Part shown: piece after piece, positions 27,054 to 36,296 of the stretch
Numbering within the stretch: position 1 is the stretch's first letter
Layout of the letters: each line of letters opens with the position of its first letter
Assembly (NCBI GenBank): GCA_039815825.1
Contig: JBCBYO010000014.1
Coordinates: forward strand, 1 to 64,000
Direction: 5' to 3'
Length of the DNA: 64,000 nt
Source: JBCBDX01 sp039815825
Lineage (GTDB): Bacteria > Pseudomonadota > Alphaproteobacteria > Rhizobiales > Rhizobiaceae
Made by a program: the position numbers and the translations under genes
Notes under the pieces: model-generated
The model's input: only the letters and a program-made list of their open reading frames with translations
Told to the model about the DNA's origin: nothing
Database searches by the model: none

Positions 27054-28592
27054 ATGAACGACGTCGATCCAAAACTGCGTTTCAGCGCTTCAAAGGTCCG
27101 AAACTTTGACGACGGAGAAGAACTGGTCGTTAAAGACACAGCTTTAAGTGATCTGGCCGAGCGCATTGCCCAGGAGTATGCCCGCGAAACCGTGTCGCCG
27201 GCAATGGTAAGCGGTCTTTTACGCTTGGGCGAAATTGCGATCGTCACACTCGTTGGCGTTGCGATCATGTTCTCCTATGTTGGGGCTGAGTTTGGCATAC
27301 CGTTTCGCTACATCGGCGCAGCATTCGCCGGTGGCTGTCTTTACATGGTCTTTGCGGAAATCATGGATGCGTTTACCATTCGTGCCATTCGAAACACGGT
27401 ACAAACCTTACCAAGGGTCGCATTTGCCCTATTGGGTGTGTTTTCAGCTTTGGCATTGACCGCTTTCTTTATGAAAGTGTCCGAAGATTATAGCCGCGTC
27501 TGGTTCGGTTCCTGGTTCTTGGGCACGCTTGGCATGTTGGCTATGCTGCGGTTGATCGTGAACCACAGGGTCCGCAAATGGGCGCGCAACGGCACTATTG
27601 AACGCCGCGCCGTCATCGTCGGCGGCGGTGAACCGGCTGAAAAACTCGTCCGCGCGCTGGAACGTCAAGCTGACAATGATATTCGCATCTGCGGTGTCTT
27701 TGATGACCGAAGCGATGAGAGATCCCCACCCATAGTCGCCGGATACCCCAAACTCGGCAATATTGAGCAGTTGGTAGAGTTCACCAGACGTGCGCGCATT
27801 GGCATGCTGATCGTCTCTTTGCCACTTGATGCGGAAGAACGGGTCTTGCGTATGCTCAAAAAGCTTTGGGTGCTTCCCGTCGACATCCGATTGTCAGCAC
27901 ATGCACACCGACTGCGCTTCCGTCCTCGCACCTATTCCTATGTCGGCACCGTCCCGATGTTCGACATTTTTGATCGCCCCATCCGCGACTGGGATTCGGT
28001 GGCCAAACGCGCGTTTGATGTCTTCTTCTCGATCTTCTTCATTGTACTCTTGTCGCCCATTATGCTGGCCACAGCTCTGGCGGTAAAACTGACGTCAAAA
28101 GGCCCGATCTTTTTTGTTCAAAAGCGCCACGGTTTTAACAATGAGATTATCAACGTCTTCAAATTCCGTTCCATGTATGTGGATCAACAAGACAAGACCG
28201 CCAAAAACGCCGTGACAAAAGATGATCCGCGCGTCACGCCGGTTGGGCGGTTCATTCGCAAGACATCAATTGATGAGTTCCCGCAATTCTTCAATGCACT
28301 GCGTGGCGACCTGTCACTGGTAGGGCCTCGGCCGCATGCGATGCATGCGCAGACACGTGACAAGCTCTACGGGGAAGTGGTCGATGGGTACTTCGCACGC
28401 CACCGAGTGAAACCCGGCGTAACGGGCTGGGCACAAATCAATGGATGGCGCGGCGAGATAGATGCCGATGAAAAAATCAAGAAGAGGACCGAGTTTGATC
28501 TATTCTATATCGAGAACTGGTCGTTGTTGTTTGATCTGAAGATCCTTTTCCTTACACCAATCCGCCTTCTCAACACGGAAAATGCGTATTGA
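27054..28592 (+). CDS. Undecaprenyl-phosphate sugar-1-phosphate transferase (WcaJ type)
   Basis: A 512-residue polyprenyl phosphate hexose-1-phosphate transferase that starts repeat-unit synthesis. Four hydrophobic segments lie in the first 190 residues, then a CoA-binding-like Rossmann domain (RRAVIVGGGEPAEKLVRAL), then a fifth hydrophobic segment and the catalytic domain with FKFRSMYVD, KTSIDEFPQFFNALRGDLS, LVGPRPHAM and KPGVTGWAQINGWRG. The full-length type suggests glucose-1-phosphate as the first sugar, by family. Its stop overlaps the start of the polymerase gene. Confidence 0.93.
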   Translation: MNDVDPKLRFSASKVRNFDDGEELVVKDTALSDLAERIAQEYARETVSPAMVSGLLRLGEIAIVTLVGVAIMFSYVGAEFGIPFRYIGAAFAGGCLYMVFAEIMDAFTIRAIRNTVQTLPRVAFALLGVFSALALTAFFMKVSEDYSRVWFGSWFLGTLGMLAMLRLIVNHRVRKWARNGTIERRAVIVGGGEPAEKLVRALERQADNDIRICGVFDDRSDERSPPIVAGYPKLGNIEQLVEFTRRARIGMLIVSLPLDAEERVLRMLKKLWVLPVDIRLSAHAHRLRFRPRTYSYVGTVPMFDIFDRPIRDWDSVAKRAFDVFFSIFFIVLLSPIMLATALAVKLTSKGPIFFVQKRHGFNNEIINVFKFRSMYVDQQDKTAKNAVTKDDPRVTPVGRFIRKTSIDEFPQFFNALRGDLSLVGPRPHAMHAQTRDKLYGEVVDGYFARHRVKPGVTGWAQINGWRGEIDADEKIKKRTEFDLFYIENWSLLFDLKILFLTPIRLLNTENAY

Positions 28593-29821
28593 GTGCGGCC
28601 GCTTTTACACTCGATCCAGCTGCCAAAAACCGGGCCATCGCTGCGGCTCTGTCTTCGATGGCGCTTTTTCTGGGTGCATTTCTGTCCGGGTTCGTGATCA
28701 ACGAACCAGCGCCCTATGAACTTTATATGGCAATGCTTATCCCGGCATGGGCCCTCTTTGGGTTGCGCATACCGAGGGCCACAGCACCGCTGATCATCCT
28801 CCTTATTGTATTCAATGTTGGCGGTGTCATCTCGCTGTTGGTGCTTCCCGACATATCCAGCCAGCTCATGTATGTGTTGGTTTCATTCTTTCTGGCTTTC
28901 ACATCGATTTTTTTTGCCGCGGTTATCGCCGCTGACGAACGCCGTTTGACCTACATAATCAATGGCTATCTTGCCGCTGCCCTTTTGACGGCGGCTGCAG
29001 GTATTTTGGGTTATTTGGGCTTATTGCCCGGCGGTGAAATTTTTACGCGCTACGGTCGCGCACGGGGTGTTTTTGAAGATCCGAACGTCTTTGCACCATT
29101 CCTTATGCTGCCGACCTTGTATTGTATTCACGCCCTGATGATTGGAAGATTGACGGACTTGTTGCCGCGCCTCGCCATGGCGATGGTACTCGTACTTGGG
29201 GTCTTCTTGTCATTCTCCCGCGCAGGCTGGGGTATGCTGGTTATTTGCACGACTATGCTCGCTATCCTGACAGTCGCGGTGAGCAACTCCAACCGGCTAC
29301 GATTGCGAGTTCTGATCTTGGCGACCTTTGCCGTCATCATCGCGGTAATCGGCTTTATCATCGCCTTGCAGTTCGACGTGGTGCGCGATGTCTTTAACGA
29401 GCGGGCCCAGCTGGTACAGAGCTACGACGGTGCACGCGAAGGCCGTTTTGCACGCCATTGGATCGGGTTGAAGATGGCGCTGGAGCATCCTTTCGGAATC
29501 GGCCCCCTACGATTTGGCGCGATCTTTGGTGAAGATACCCACAATATCTGGCTCAAAGCGCTGTTTGATTATTCCTGGCTAGGCTTTGTCGCCTACGTGT
29601 TGCTCGTTTTTTGGACAATCGGCATTGGGCTGCGGATCATGTTCCGTGATCGCCCGTGGCAGGGCTTGTTAATGTGCGCGTGGGTCGTCTTTGTCGGCCA
29701 CACCATCATCGGTTACGTGATCGACACTGACCATTGGCGCCACTTCTTTTTGATCTTGGGTATCATTTGGGGATGCGTCGCGCTCGAGGCGCGATGGCAA
29801 GCTGGAGAGAAAGCCGCCTGA
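28589..29821 (+). CDS. O-antigen ligase/Wzy-like polymerase
   Basis: A 410-residue membrane protein with about 10-12 hydrophobic segments and the O-antigen ligase (Wzy_C) region: FSRAGWGMLVI, then a large periplasmic loop with GREGRF-type charges, HPFGIGPLRFG and HNIWLKALFDYSWLGF. It would polymerise or ligate the lipid-linked units made by the upstream genes. The first start is TTG at 28589, sharing bases with the stop of the priming transferase (TTGA overlap), which suggests translational coupling; a later ATG is possible. Confidence 0.85.
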   Translation: MSAAAFTLDPAAKNRAIAAALSSMALFLGAFLSGFVINEPAPYELYMAMLIPAWALFGLRIPRATAPLIILLIVFNVGGVISLLVLPDISSQLMYVLVSFFLAFTSIFFAAVIAADERRLTYIINGYLAAALLTAAAGILGYLGLLPGGEIFTRYGRARGVFEDPNVFAPFLMLPTLYCIHALMIGRLTDLLPRLAMAMVLVLGVFLSFSRAGWGMLVICTTMLAILTVAVSNSNRLRLRVLILATFAVIIAVIGFIIALQFDVVRDVFNERAQLVQSYDGAREGRFARHWIGLKMALEHPFGIGPLRFGAIFGEDTHNIWLKALFDYSWLGFVAYVLLVFWTIGIGLRIMFRDRPWQGLLMCAWVVFVGHTIIGYVIDTDHWRHFFLILGIIWGCVALEARWQAGEKAA

Positions 29822-29874
29822 CCTGCTTGCTGATTGGCGTGAACTTTGCGATGACGGGATGAAAGGTCATTGCT

Positions 29875-30477
29875 ATGAAAATCATATCTAGCGTTGAAGA
29901 ACTTGAGGCGGTTTACGATGCCGTCAATCCGCTTTCCCTTGAAAAGGTCGCGGGACAAATAACGCCAAACTATGCAAAGTTCATTCAAGCATCGCGGTTT
30001 GTGATTGTTTCGACCGTTGGCCCGGAAGGGACGGACGCAAGCCCGCGCGGTGATGATGGCCCGGTCGTTGAAATCGCGGATGACAAAACAATCCTGCTTC
30101 CCGATTGGCGCGGCAATAATCGGTTAGATACGCTGAAGAACATTGTCCGCGACAAGCGCATAAGTCTTATGTTTTTGGCCCATGGTGCGAACAATGTTGT
30201 GCGGGTCAATGGCACAGCGGTTGTCAGTGACGACAAAGCGTTGACCGATCGGTTTGCCAAAGGCGAAAAGAGCCCGCGCACAGTTATTGTGGCCACCATC
30301 GATGAGCTGTATTTCCAGTGCGCCAAGGCATTAATGCGTGCCGGTATTTGGGACGCCGATGCCGCACGACCTGTAGTCCCGTCAGCCGGCCAGTTTTTGC
30401 GAGAAGCCAGAGAGAGCTTTGATGCGGACGCCTATGATGCCGGTTATCAGGCTTACGCGGCCGAACGCATGTGGTAG
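29875..30477 (+). CDS. Pyridoxamine 5'-phosphate oxidase family FMN protein
   Basis: A 200-residue split-barrel flavin-binding protein of the MSMEG_1061-like group. FVIVSTVGPEGTDASPRGDDG and ILLPDWRGNNRLDTLKNIV are the flavin-binding strands. LYFQCAKALMRAGIWD is a group signature. These proteins are probably FMN or F420-type reductases of unknown substrate; they are not vitamin B6 enzymes. AAAGG precedes the ATG. It follows the polymerase gene by about 50 bases but has no clear link to polysaccharide synthesis. Confidence 0.88.
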   Translation: MKIISSVEELEAVYDAVNPLSLEKVAGQITPNYAKFIQASRFVIVSTVGPEGTDASPRGDDGPVVEIADDKTILLPDWRGNNRLDTLKNIVRDKRISLMFLAHGANNVVRVNGTAVVSDDKALTDRFAKGEKSPRTVIVATIDELYFQCAKALMRAGIWDADAARPVVPSAGQFLREARESFDADAYDAGYQAYAAERMW

Positions 30478-30515
30478 CGCGCCGCCGTTAGACTAATTGA
30501 GGGTTCATCCGCGGA

Positions 30516-31247
30516 TCACGGGTCTTCGATGGGCCTACGCGACACTACCCGTCCCTCTTCGATTTCCACCAGCTCGCTGCAAAAAGCTCGAACCAAATTC
30601 ATGTCATGGCTCGCAAGCACCACAATTGATGCACCATCTAGCCAAGTCATCATCTGTCGTGCGGCCTTTTCTTGGAAGCGGTCATCGGCAACGCCGATCC
30701 CCTCATCAATGATGATAATATCCGGAATGTAAGTCGTACACGCCGCAAAGGCGATGCGCATCTTCATTCCCGCAGAATATGTGTGAATGGGTTGATCAAT
30801 AACAGAAGCAAGTTCCGTGAACTCGATCATTTCATCCATTTTGGCCGTGATATCGTGATCGTCTAAGCCGGAGACGAGCGCGATCAAACGCAACGCTTCC
30901 CGACCTGTTGCTTCCGCGTGCATAGCCAGCATGGGGTTGAATACAACTGCCCTGCGGCCGACAACACTCAACGACCCGCTGACCGGCGGATATATGCCCG
31001 CAATGGCGCGCAGAAGCGTGGATTTTCCCGCGCCATTGGGTCCAACAATCCCGACCCTGTCGCCCTTTTTGAACTCGAGCGAAACACTATCAAGGGCAAG
31101 ACTATACCCCTCCGCCTCCGCAGCTGCGCGTCGGCTTCTCGCGACGGAAACCGCGTTAATCGCCGACTTTTTTAAAGAACGCTGCGCCGATGTCCGCCGT
31201 TTGAAGCGGATGGTTAGGTCTTTCAATTCGATGTGCGGTTCAGCCAT
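30516..31247 (-). CDS. Polysaccharide ABC exporter, ATP-binding protein (KpsT type)
   Basis: A 243-residue ABC ATPase. Walker A is GPNGAGKS (69-76), the signature YSAGMKMR (157-164) replaces LSGGQ as is typical of the polysaccharide exporter group, and Walker B is IIIIDE (177-182), with ASHD as the switch His. It would power export of a lipid-linked glycan with the permease next to it. The start lies nine bases after the permease stop, so the two form an operon. It lacks the C-terminal glycan-binding domain found in Wzt of some O-antigen systems. Confidence 0.93.
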   Translation of the reverse strand: MAEPHIELKDLTIRFKRRTSAQRSLKKSAINAVSVARSRRAAAEAEGYSLALDSVSLEFKKGDRVGIVGPNGAGKSTLLRAIAGIYPPVSGSLSVVGRRAVVFNPMLAMHAEATGREALRLIALVSGLDDHDITAKMDEMIEFTELASVIDQPIHTYSAGMKMRIAFAACTTYIPDIIIIDEGIGVADDRFQEKAARQMMTWLDGASIVVLASHDMNLVRAFCSELVEIEEGRVVSRRPIEDP

Positions 31248-31256
31248 TGAGCGTCG

Positions 31257-32039
31257 CTATAGCCAGTAAATTAGTCTTTGGTGATTTTTCGCGTACACAC
31301 TCCATGCGAACCAGGCCAGAATCACTGTGGATGTAGCCATTATCCCCAACGTGAGCGTCGTCGGTATTGAACCCACCATAGGGTCGCGCGCAACAGCGAT
31401 AATGTGATGAAGCGGGTTCAAATACTGGTACGTTGCAAAATCCGCCAAAAACTCCAAGCGCCACATGATTGGTGTGATGAGAAACATCACTTGTAGCACT
31501 GGTGGCACCATCGCAGGCACGTCCATAAAGCGGGCGCCGAAGATGGCAAAGATTGTCATCAACGCAAATGTAGAAGCCAAGAACAACAGCAATCCCGGTA
31601 AAATCATCGCAAGAGACGATAGAGCCAAGCCGCCTGTTATCGCGACAAGAACCAAATAGATGGGGAAATTGTGCGCCAGAATAAAGAGATTGAAGCTAAA
31701 TGTACGCAGCAGCAACATGAGTGGTGTCGTTTGGGTGTTGAGAAGCAATTCCCTATTCATGTGAAACAGGCTCGATGCATCGGACAGGCAAGCGGAAAAA
31801 AACTGCCACAAGATAAACCCGGCAGAGATGTAGAGCACCATGGATAGGACGGGCTGCTGTAACAGACGCGCATAAACGGTCCCGACGAACACAACGAATA
31901 TCGCAGTCGCGATCGTTATCCACCAAGGCCCCAAGGTCGAGCGCCGATAGCGGAATCGGATCTCATGCCAAGCAAGAACTGCCCATACAGGCGATCGCCA
32001 AACGCGTGGCCTGGGTCTTGAAGGTTCGGCTTCAGACAT
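31257..32039 (-). CDS. Polysaccharide ABC exporter, permease (KpsM type)
   Basis: A 260-residue ABC-2 permease with six hydrophobic segments. The N-terminal VLAWHEIRFRYRRSTLGPWWI is the conserved cytoplasmic segment of this group, and GARFMDVPAMVPPVLQVMFLITPIMW is the conserved C-terminal region. A longer frame runs to 32135, but the ATG at 32039 has GAGAAG upstream. It starts 44 bases after the prepilin peptidase gene and may belong to the end of the leftward T2SS transcript. Confidence 0.92.
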   Translation of the reverse strand: MSEAEPSRPRPRVWRSPVWAVLAWHEIRFRYRRSTLGPWWITIATAIFVVFVGTVYARLLQQPVLSMVLYISAGFILWQFFSACLSDASSLFHMNRELLLNTQTTPLMLLLRTFSFNLFILAHNFPIYLVLVAITGGLALSSLAMILPGLLLFLASTFALMTIFAIFGARFMDVPAMVPPVLQVMFLITPIMWRLEFLADFATYQYLNPLHHIIAVARDPMVGSIPTTLTLGIMATSTVILAWFAWSVYAKNHQRLIYWL

Positions 32040-32083
32040 GTCTTCTCGAACCCTCATGATTGAAAAATACGGGCGGTACCAAG

Positions 32084-32644
32084 TCAATAAACGAACAGGG
32101 TCATAGCCCAAAGCGTAGCAGCCTGAAAGGCACAAAACGGAACATAAGTGGCGGATTGGATCGGCCGTCGCCGCCGGATTTGGCGGAGTATCGTCGCGGC
32201 CAAGGCACCCAATGCGGCTGCAAACAAGAAGACGCCAAAGCTAGACAATGGCAGCCAAATGCCCACAATCGCGAAGAAATAGATATCCGCACGCCCAATT
32301 CCCGCTCTACCACGGATGCGTTCATAGATGATGGAAGCGCAGCCGGCGATTGCCAACACGATTGCCCCTTCGATGACCGCCTGCCCCAAAACTTCGCCTG
32401 CCAATCCGACGTTAGCCGTCAGGGTATAGGCGTCCAAATATATGAAGACACAACCAAGTATTGCCGCGAGGACAAGCAGCCAAACTGGAATGGCATATTG
32501 CCGAAGGTCCGCTTGGATGATTGCCAGTGTTACCGGAGCTAACGCAGCATGTGCGACCCAATTCCAACCATCAATAAAGCTGATCGACGCGGCAGCCATG
32601 AGCATTATGGATGTAAAGTAGATCAGGAACGAGCGCATTCTCAT
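32084..32644 (-). CDS. Prepilin peptidase, minimal A24 type
   Basis: A 186-residue membrane aspartic protease of the A24 family with about six hydrophobic segments. The two catalytic Asp are in IQADLRQYAIP and GIGRADIYFFA (GxGxxD). It would cleave the leaders of the pseudopilins GspG-K. The N-terminal Cys-containing domain linked to N-methylation in full-length GspO/PilD is absent, as in CpaA-type enzymes. The frame extends into gspD, but the ATG at 32644 has CAGGAG upstream. It follows gspD by 58 bases. Confidence 0.85.
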   Translation of the reverse strand: MRMRSFLIYFTSIMLMAAASISFIDGWNWVAHAALAPVTLAIIQADLRQYAIPVWLLVLAAILGCVFIYLDAYTLTANVGLAGEVLGQAVIEGAIVLAIAGCASIIYERIRGRAGIGRADIYFFAIVGIWLPLSSFGVFLFAAALGALAATILRQIRRRRPIQSATYVPFCAFQAATLWAMTLFVY

Positions 32645-32702
32645 GACGCCACTCCTGCATAGCGCCATGGCTGTAATCAAGGCTAGGGCTTGGAACCCCT
32701 GC

Positions 32703-34889
32703 CTACTGAATGATTGAATCTGAAAGTACCCGTATCGGCGTTGCTTCACGGCGCTGATTCATCAGCTGCAAACGATGACGCATTTCGTTCGCGATAGCCG
32801 ATGCGTCGTGTTCATCGCGCAATACGCGTGGTCGGATCAAGAGTATCAACTCTGTCCGGGTGATTTCACGGCGTTTTTTACCGAAGAGGTCACCCCACCG
32901 ACGTTTGTCGCTCAAACCCGGCAGACCGGCCGAGCTGTTGCTCTCGTTTTGGCTGATTAGGCCACCCAATAAAACTGTTTGCCCGCTGACAGTTGAAAGG
33001 GCGCTGCTCACGCTACGCTGGGAGATCGTTGGGGTTAGACTATCAACGTTGGCAACCACCGAGCTGATTTCCTGTTTGATATCCAAGCCGATCACCCCGT
33101 TGGCACTGATGCGTGGCCTCACAGATAGGATCACCCCAGTGTCACGAAACTCGACCGAGTTGACGATTGGCGCATCGGGATTCTCGACCGACTGCGCTGT
33201 CTGTGTGGTAATTGGAACTTCATCGCCGATCTGCAGCGTCGCCACATTATTGTCCTGAACGACAACCGTGGGCTGTGAAAGGACTTTCACGTCTGTAATA
33301 CTGCGCAAGGCGTCGAGAATATACCTCGGGTCATCTTCAGGTCCGAAGAGCAGATTAAATCCGGGTAGCGCGCGGCTAATGGTGGCGTTCACACCCTCGC
33401 CCACCAGCCCAATTGAGCCATTGTCGTCGCCCAACCCAAAGTCCGAAGATCTGAAAAAGAACTGGACGCCATGGCGAAGCTCGTTGTTGAGCGTCACTTC
33501 AGCAATCGTTGTCTCTATGACAACTTGTTGCGGCCGCTGGTCGAGCGCTGCAATCGCCCGCTCAACAATTTCATAATTTTCATTGTCCGCGTAGACCAGG
33601 ATCGTGTTGTTTGTTGCGTCAGCACTAATCCGCACATCTTGGAGAATTGCTTCTTGGCCAGATGCTGCTGAAAAACTTGCAGTCTGTGCGCTACCTCTCT
33701 CCGCAGCTTCCGCGAGGGCCGGCTCAGCCGTACCTGCGTTTTCCTGGGAGAAGCCGCTTGCCGCGTCAGGCGGAAATTGGTCCGACGCAGATGCCGGTGC
33801 GCTGGCACTACTGCTACCACCCAAGAACATTGCATTGAGCGTGGCGGCTAGTCGGGTGGCGTCTGCATACTGAACTTGGTAGACCCGAATTCCAGCGCTT
33901 TGAAAACTGTTCTGGTCCAGCCGCTCCATCCACTGCAGCGTACGTTGCAGCATGCGTTGGTTCTGCGCAACGATCAGCACCCCGTTGAGCCGTTCCATGG
34001 GCAACATTCGAACAAGGCCGGCGCCGCGACCGCCTTCTTGTGTTTGGAGAATTTCTTCTACTTCGCGGATGACAATTTCCGGGTTTGTCGTTTGAATGCT
34101 GTAGAGCCCAACGGCTTGGTCGCTAAGCCATTCTTCATCAAATGACAGCGCAGCTTCCATCGCCGCGCGACGCGACGCCGCCGGTCCAACAAACAAAAGC
34201 GTATTACGCTCCACGTCGACCCTAGCGCTGCTCTGCGGCACGACAAAAGAATCCAGCAATGGCAGAATGGTTTCTGCGGATACATGCTCAAGGGGCAGAA
34301 TAGAAACGCCGTAGCCTGGCCGGACAGTGTCTCCACCCCCTAAATCAATAGTCGGCAACTCACGCGCTTCGGCTATTGGTACAATGCGATAACCCAATTC
34401 GCCGGGTACAATCGCCGCCCCCGAAAATGCCAGCGCACTCTCGAAGTATAGAAGAAGACGCTCTGCACTTACCGCGCGCCCTGTCGAAAGCGATACAGTC
34501 CCGCTGACACGCGGGTCGACGATGTAACCTTCTTTCAAAATGTCGGTAAAAATAACGCGTGCGGCGGTTGCGATATCGGTCTGTTCAAAGTTGAGATTGA
34601 AGCTGTTGCCGGTCGTGCTCTCGGTGAAAAGCGGTCGGCCCCGACCCGCGCTTGTCGCACCACCTGCATAAACGATTGCGCGGCCACCAATATTGTTGGA
34701 ACGACCCGTGATCTCTCGGCTTTGGGCTGAGCCTCTGGGCGATCTGGCGCTTAAGTCTGCATCTCGCACGCTCGCAAACGTATCGAACTCATCGATAACG
34801 TTGTCATTACCGAACTCGCCGTTGGCGCAACCGGCAATAGTTGCCGCCAGCAAAGCCACGGCGGCTCTTTTCAACAGGGGCAGGTGCAT
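32703..34889 (-). CDS. gspD: Type II secretion system secretin GspD
   Basis: A 728-residue outer-membrane channel protein. It begins with a lipoprotein signal (LLAATIAGCAN), unusual but known for secretins. N0 to N3 domains follow (FNLNFEQTDIATAARVIF, YGVSILPLEHVSAETILPLL, GIRVYQVQYADATRLAATLN). An Ala/Ser-rich linker of about 60 residues lies inside N3. The C-terminal secretin domain has VLSQPTVVVQDNNVATLQIG and SGQTVLLGGLISQ. The ATG at 34889 is chosen over the longer frame because it starts the signal. The lipid anchor may allow targeting without a separate pilotin. Confidence 0.95.
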   Translation of the reverse strand: MHLPLLKRAAVALLAATIAGCANGEFGNDNVIDEFDTFASVRDADLSARSPRGSAQSREITGRSNNIGGRAIVYAGGATSAGRGRPLFTESTTGNSFNLNFEQTDIATAARVIFTDILKEGYIVDPRVSGTVSLSTGRAVSAERLLLYFESALAFSGAAIVPGELGYRIVPIAEARELPTIDLGGGDTVRPGYGVSILPLEHVSAETILPLLDSFVVPQSSARVDVERNTLLFVGPAASRRAAMEAALSFDEEWLSDQAVGLYSIQTTNPEIVIREVEEILQTQEGGRGAGLVRMLPMERLNGVLIVAQNQRMLQRTLQWMERLDQNSFQSAGIRVYQVQYADATRLAATLNAMFLGGSSSASAPASASDQFPPDAASGFSQENAGTAEPALAEAAERGSAQTASFSAASGQEAILQDVRISADATNNTILVYADNENYEIVERAIAALDQRPQQVVIETTIAEVTLNNELRHGVQFFFRSSDFGLGDDNGSIGLVGEGVNATISRALPGFNLLFGPEDDPRYILDALRSITDVKVLSQPTVVVQDNNVATLQIGDEVPITTQTAQSVENPDAPIVNSVEFRDTGVILSVRPRISANGVIGLDIKQEISSVVANVDSLTPTISQRSVSSALSTVSGQTVLLGGLISQNESNSSAGLPGLSDKRRWGDLFGKKRREITRTELILLIRPRVLRDEHDASAIANEMRHRLQLMNQRREATPIRVLSDSIIQ

Positions 34890-35034
34890 ACTCAAAACAA
34901 CTCGCTTTTGCCCGGTGACCGCCTCGAACAAAGCGGGATGACAGCGTGCAGAGTTACGCGAATTAGCTTGAGTAAAGGTTAATCGGCAATTGCGTTCGTT
35001 ACTAAACCTTTAACGACCGGCACGGTGTAACATG

Positions 35035-35733
35035 CTAGCAAGTGTGCCCAGGTGGGCAAATAGCCTTAAGGTCCCGCGCCAACGATTCAGCTACACCGGC
35101 TGACTGACGACGCAAATTCTCCGCCGCCGCATTAATTGCTGCCTCTTGGGCCGGGGTTAACGGTTGGGGTGGCGGTAATGGTTGATTGCTACGATCACTT
35201 TGCGGGTTCGCAGCAGTCGAACCGGAAAGATTTTGGGGGAGTGCTGCCGACCTTGCGGGGCTAACACCACCGCGCAGACGCGATGCTGCAGGGGGCACCA
35301 CCGCGGGACCCGTCACGCCTTCAATTTCGCGCACTACCCTTCTGTTTTGCGTATCAAGCAATACTGGCGGAGCGGCGATGGTTATTGTCGATTGGTCCGC
35401 AGCCTCAAAGTCAAAGACGACCAGTCTCACGGGAACGCCCGCTGAATACTCAATTAGGTAGTTTTGGCTGGGCAGTAAACTCACCAAAACGTCTTCAAGC
35501 GTTCCCGCAACATCCGCAGAAACCGTCACGTCCGACCCATCCGGCACCGTGACAGCGATATTCAATTCTTCCGCAATGCGCTGCGCCAGTTCGGCAAGGC
35601 TTGCGTTGTCAGCACGCACAGAAATCGCCTCGGAATGACCCGTAACGTCTATGGACCCGCCATTGTTGGAATGAGCGAGACCAGGCGATAGGAACAAACC
35701 CGCTGCGCAAACTAGCCGGGGCCAAATTTTCAA
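35035..35733 (-). CDS. Periplasmic STN-domain protein of the T2SS cluster
   Basis: A 232-residue exported protein (signal peptide 1-21, LAHS). Residues 35-110 form a secretin/TonB N-terminal short domain (ISVRADNASLAELAQRIAEE, VTVSADVAGTLEDVLVSLL), the same fold as the N0 domain of GspD. A Pro/Gln-rich linker and a helical C-terminus ending in CPPGHTC follow. It lies between the GspC/N-like gene and gspD, so it may be a periplasmic partner of the secretin. I know no named T2SS subunit with this layout. Confidence 0.72.
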   Translation of the reverse strand: MKIWPRLVCAAGLFLSPGLAHSNNGGSIDVTGHSEAISVRADNASLAELAQRIAEELNIAVTVPDGSDVTVSADVAGTLEDVLVSLLPSQNYLIEYSAGVPVRLVVFDFEAADQSTITIAAPPVLLDTQNRRVVREIEGVTGPAVVPPAASRLRGGVSPARSAALPQNLSGSTAANPQSDRSNQPLPPPQPLTPAQEAAINAAAENLRRQSAGVAESLARDLKAICPPGHTC

Positions 35734-35825
35734 CGGTTCATCCTCCGATTTCGCGTTTATTGCAGTTTATCAACGATGTTGCGACGTGACAATCGATCTC
35801 GTCACCAACTGCCAATCCAAGAGGA

Positions 35826-36296
35826 TTACAGCTCCTGTGGCGGATTGCCGTAAATCACGCGGATACTTTTGTCGCCGTTTGAGAAAACAGCGCTCCGCTC
35901 ATCTACCAAATTCAACTTCCAGCCATCTCGGCTTTCGCCGACGCTAAACCTGTAGGTCTGCTCAGCTTCCGTATTTCGAACGATCGCAACCACCTCACCT
36001 TCGGTCACCAAAACACCCGTGAGTGTCCAAGACGGTAACAGTTCAAGACGCTCAGGCTGCGGCACCGTTACTTCCGGTGTTGTCGCGACAATCGGTGCCA
36101 GTGGAGGACGTCGGCTGGGTGAGAATAGCGGCTTTTCCAGCAACTTCGTGTTTTCGGCAATAATTGAGGTGTTCAGCGGACCAAAATCAGCTTGCGCAAA
36201 CGCCATCGAAGGCGGGCAAGCAAAACAGCAAACAAGCGTGAAGAACATGGATAACCTTGGCAAAATCCGCCGATTGCTTATCGCCTTATCAAGCAT
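35826..36296 (-). CDS. GspC/GspN-like T2SS periplasmic protein
   Basis: A 156-residue protein with an N-terminal signal or membrane segment (RLSMFFTLVCCFACPPSMAFA). The conserved part, LLEKPLFSPSRRPPLAP and LLPSWTLTGVLVTEGEVVAIVRN, is the homology region seen in GspC/PulC-like and T2SS-N-type proteins, which link the inner-membrane platform to the secretin. No PDZ domain follows. The start ATG overlaps the gspM stop by eight bases (ATGCTTGA), so the two are coupled. Confidence 0.65.
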   Translation of the reverse strand: MLDKAISNRRILPRLSMFFTLVCCFACPPSMAFAQADFGPLNTSIIAENTKLLEKPLFSPSRRPPLAPIVATTPEVTVPQPERLELLPSWTLTGVLVTEGEVVAIVRNTEAEQTYRFSVGESRDGWKLNLVDERSAVFSNGDKSIRVIYGNPPQEL

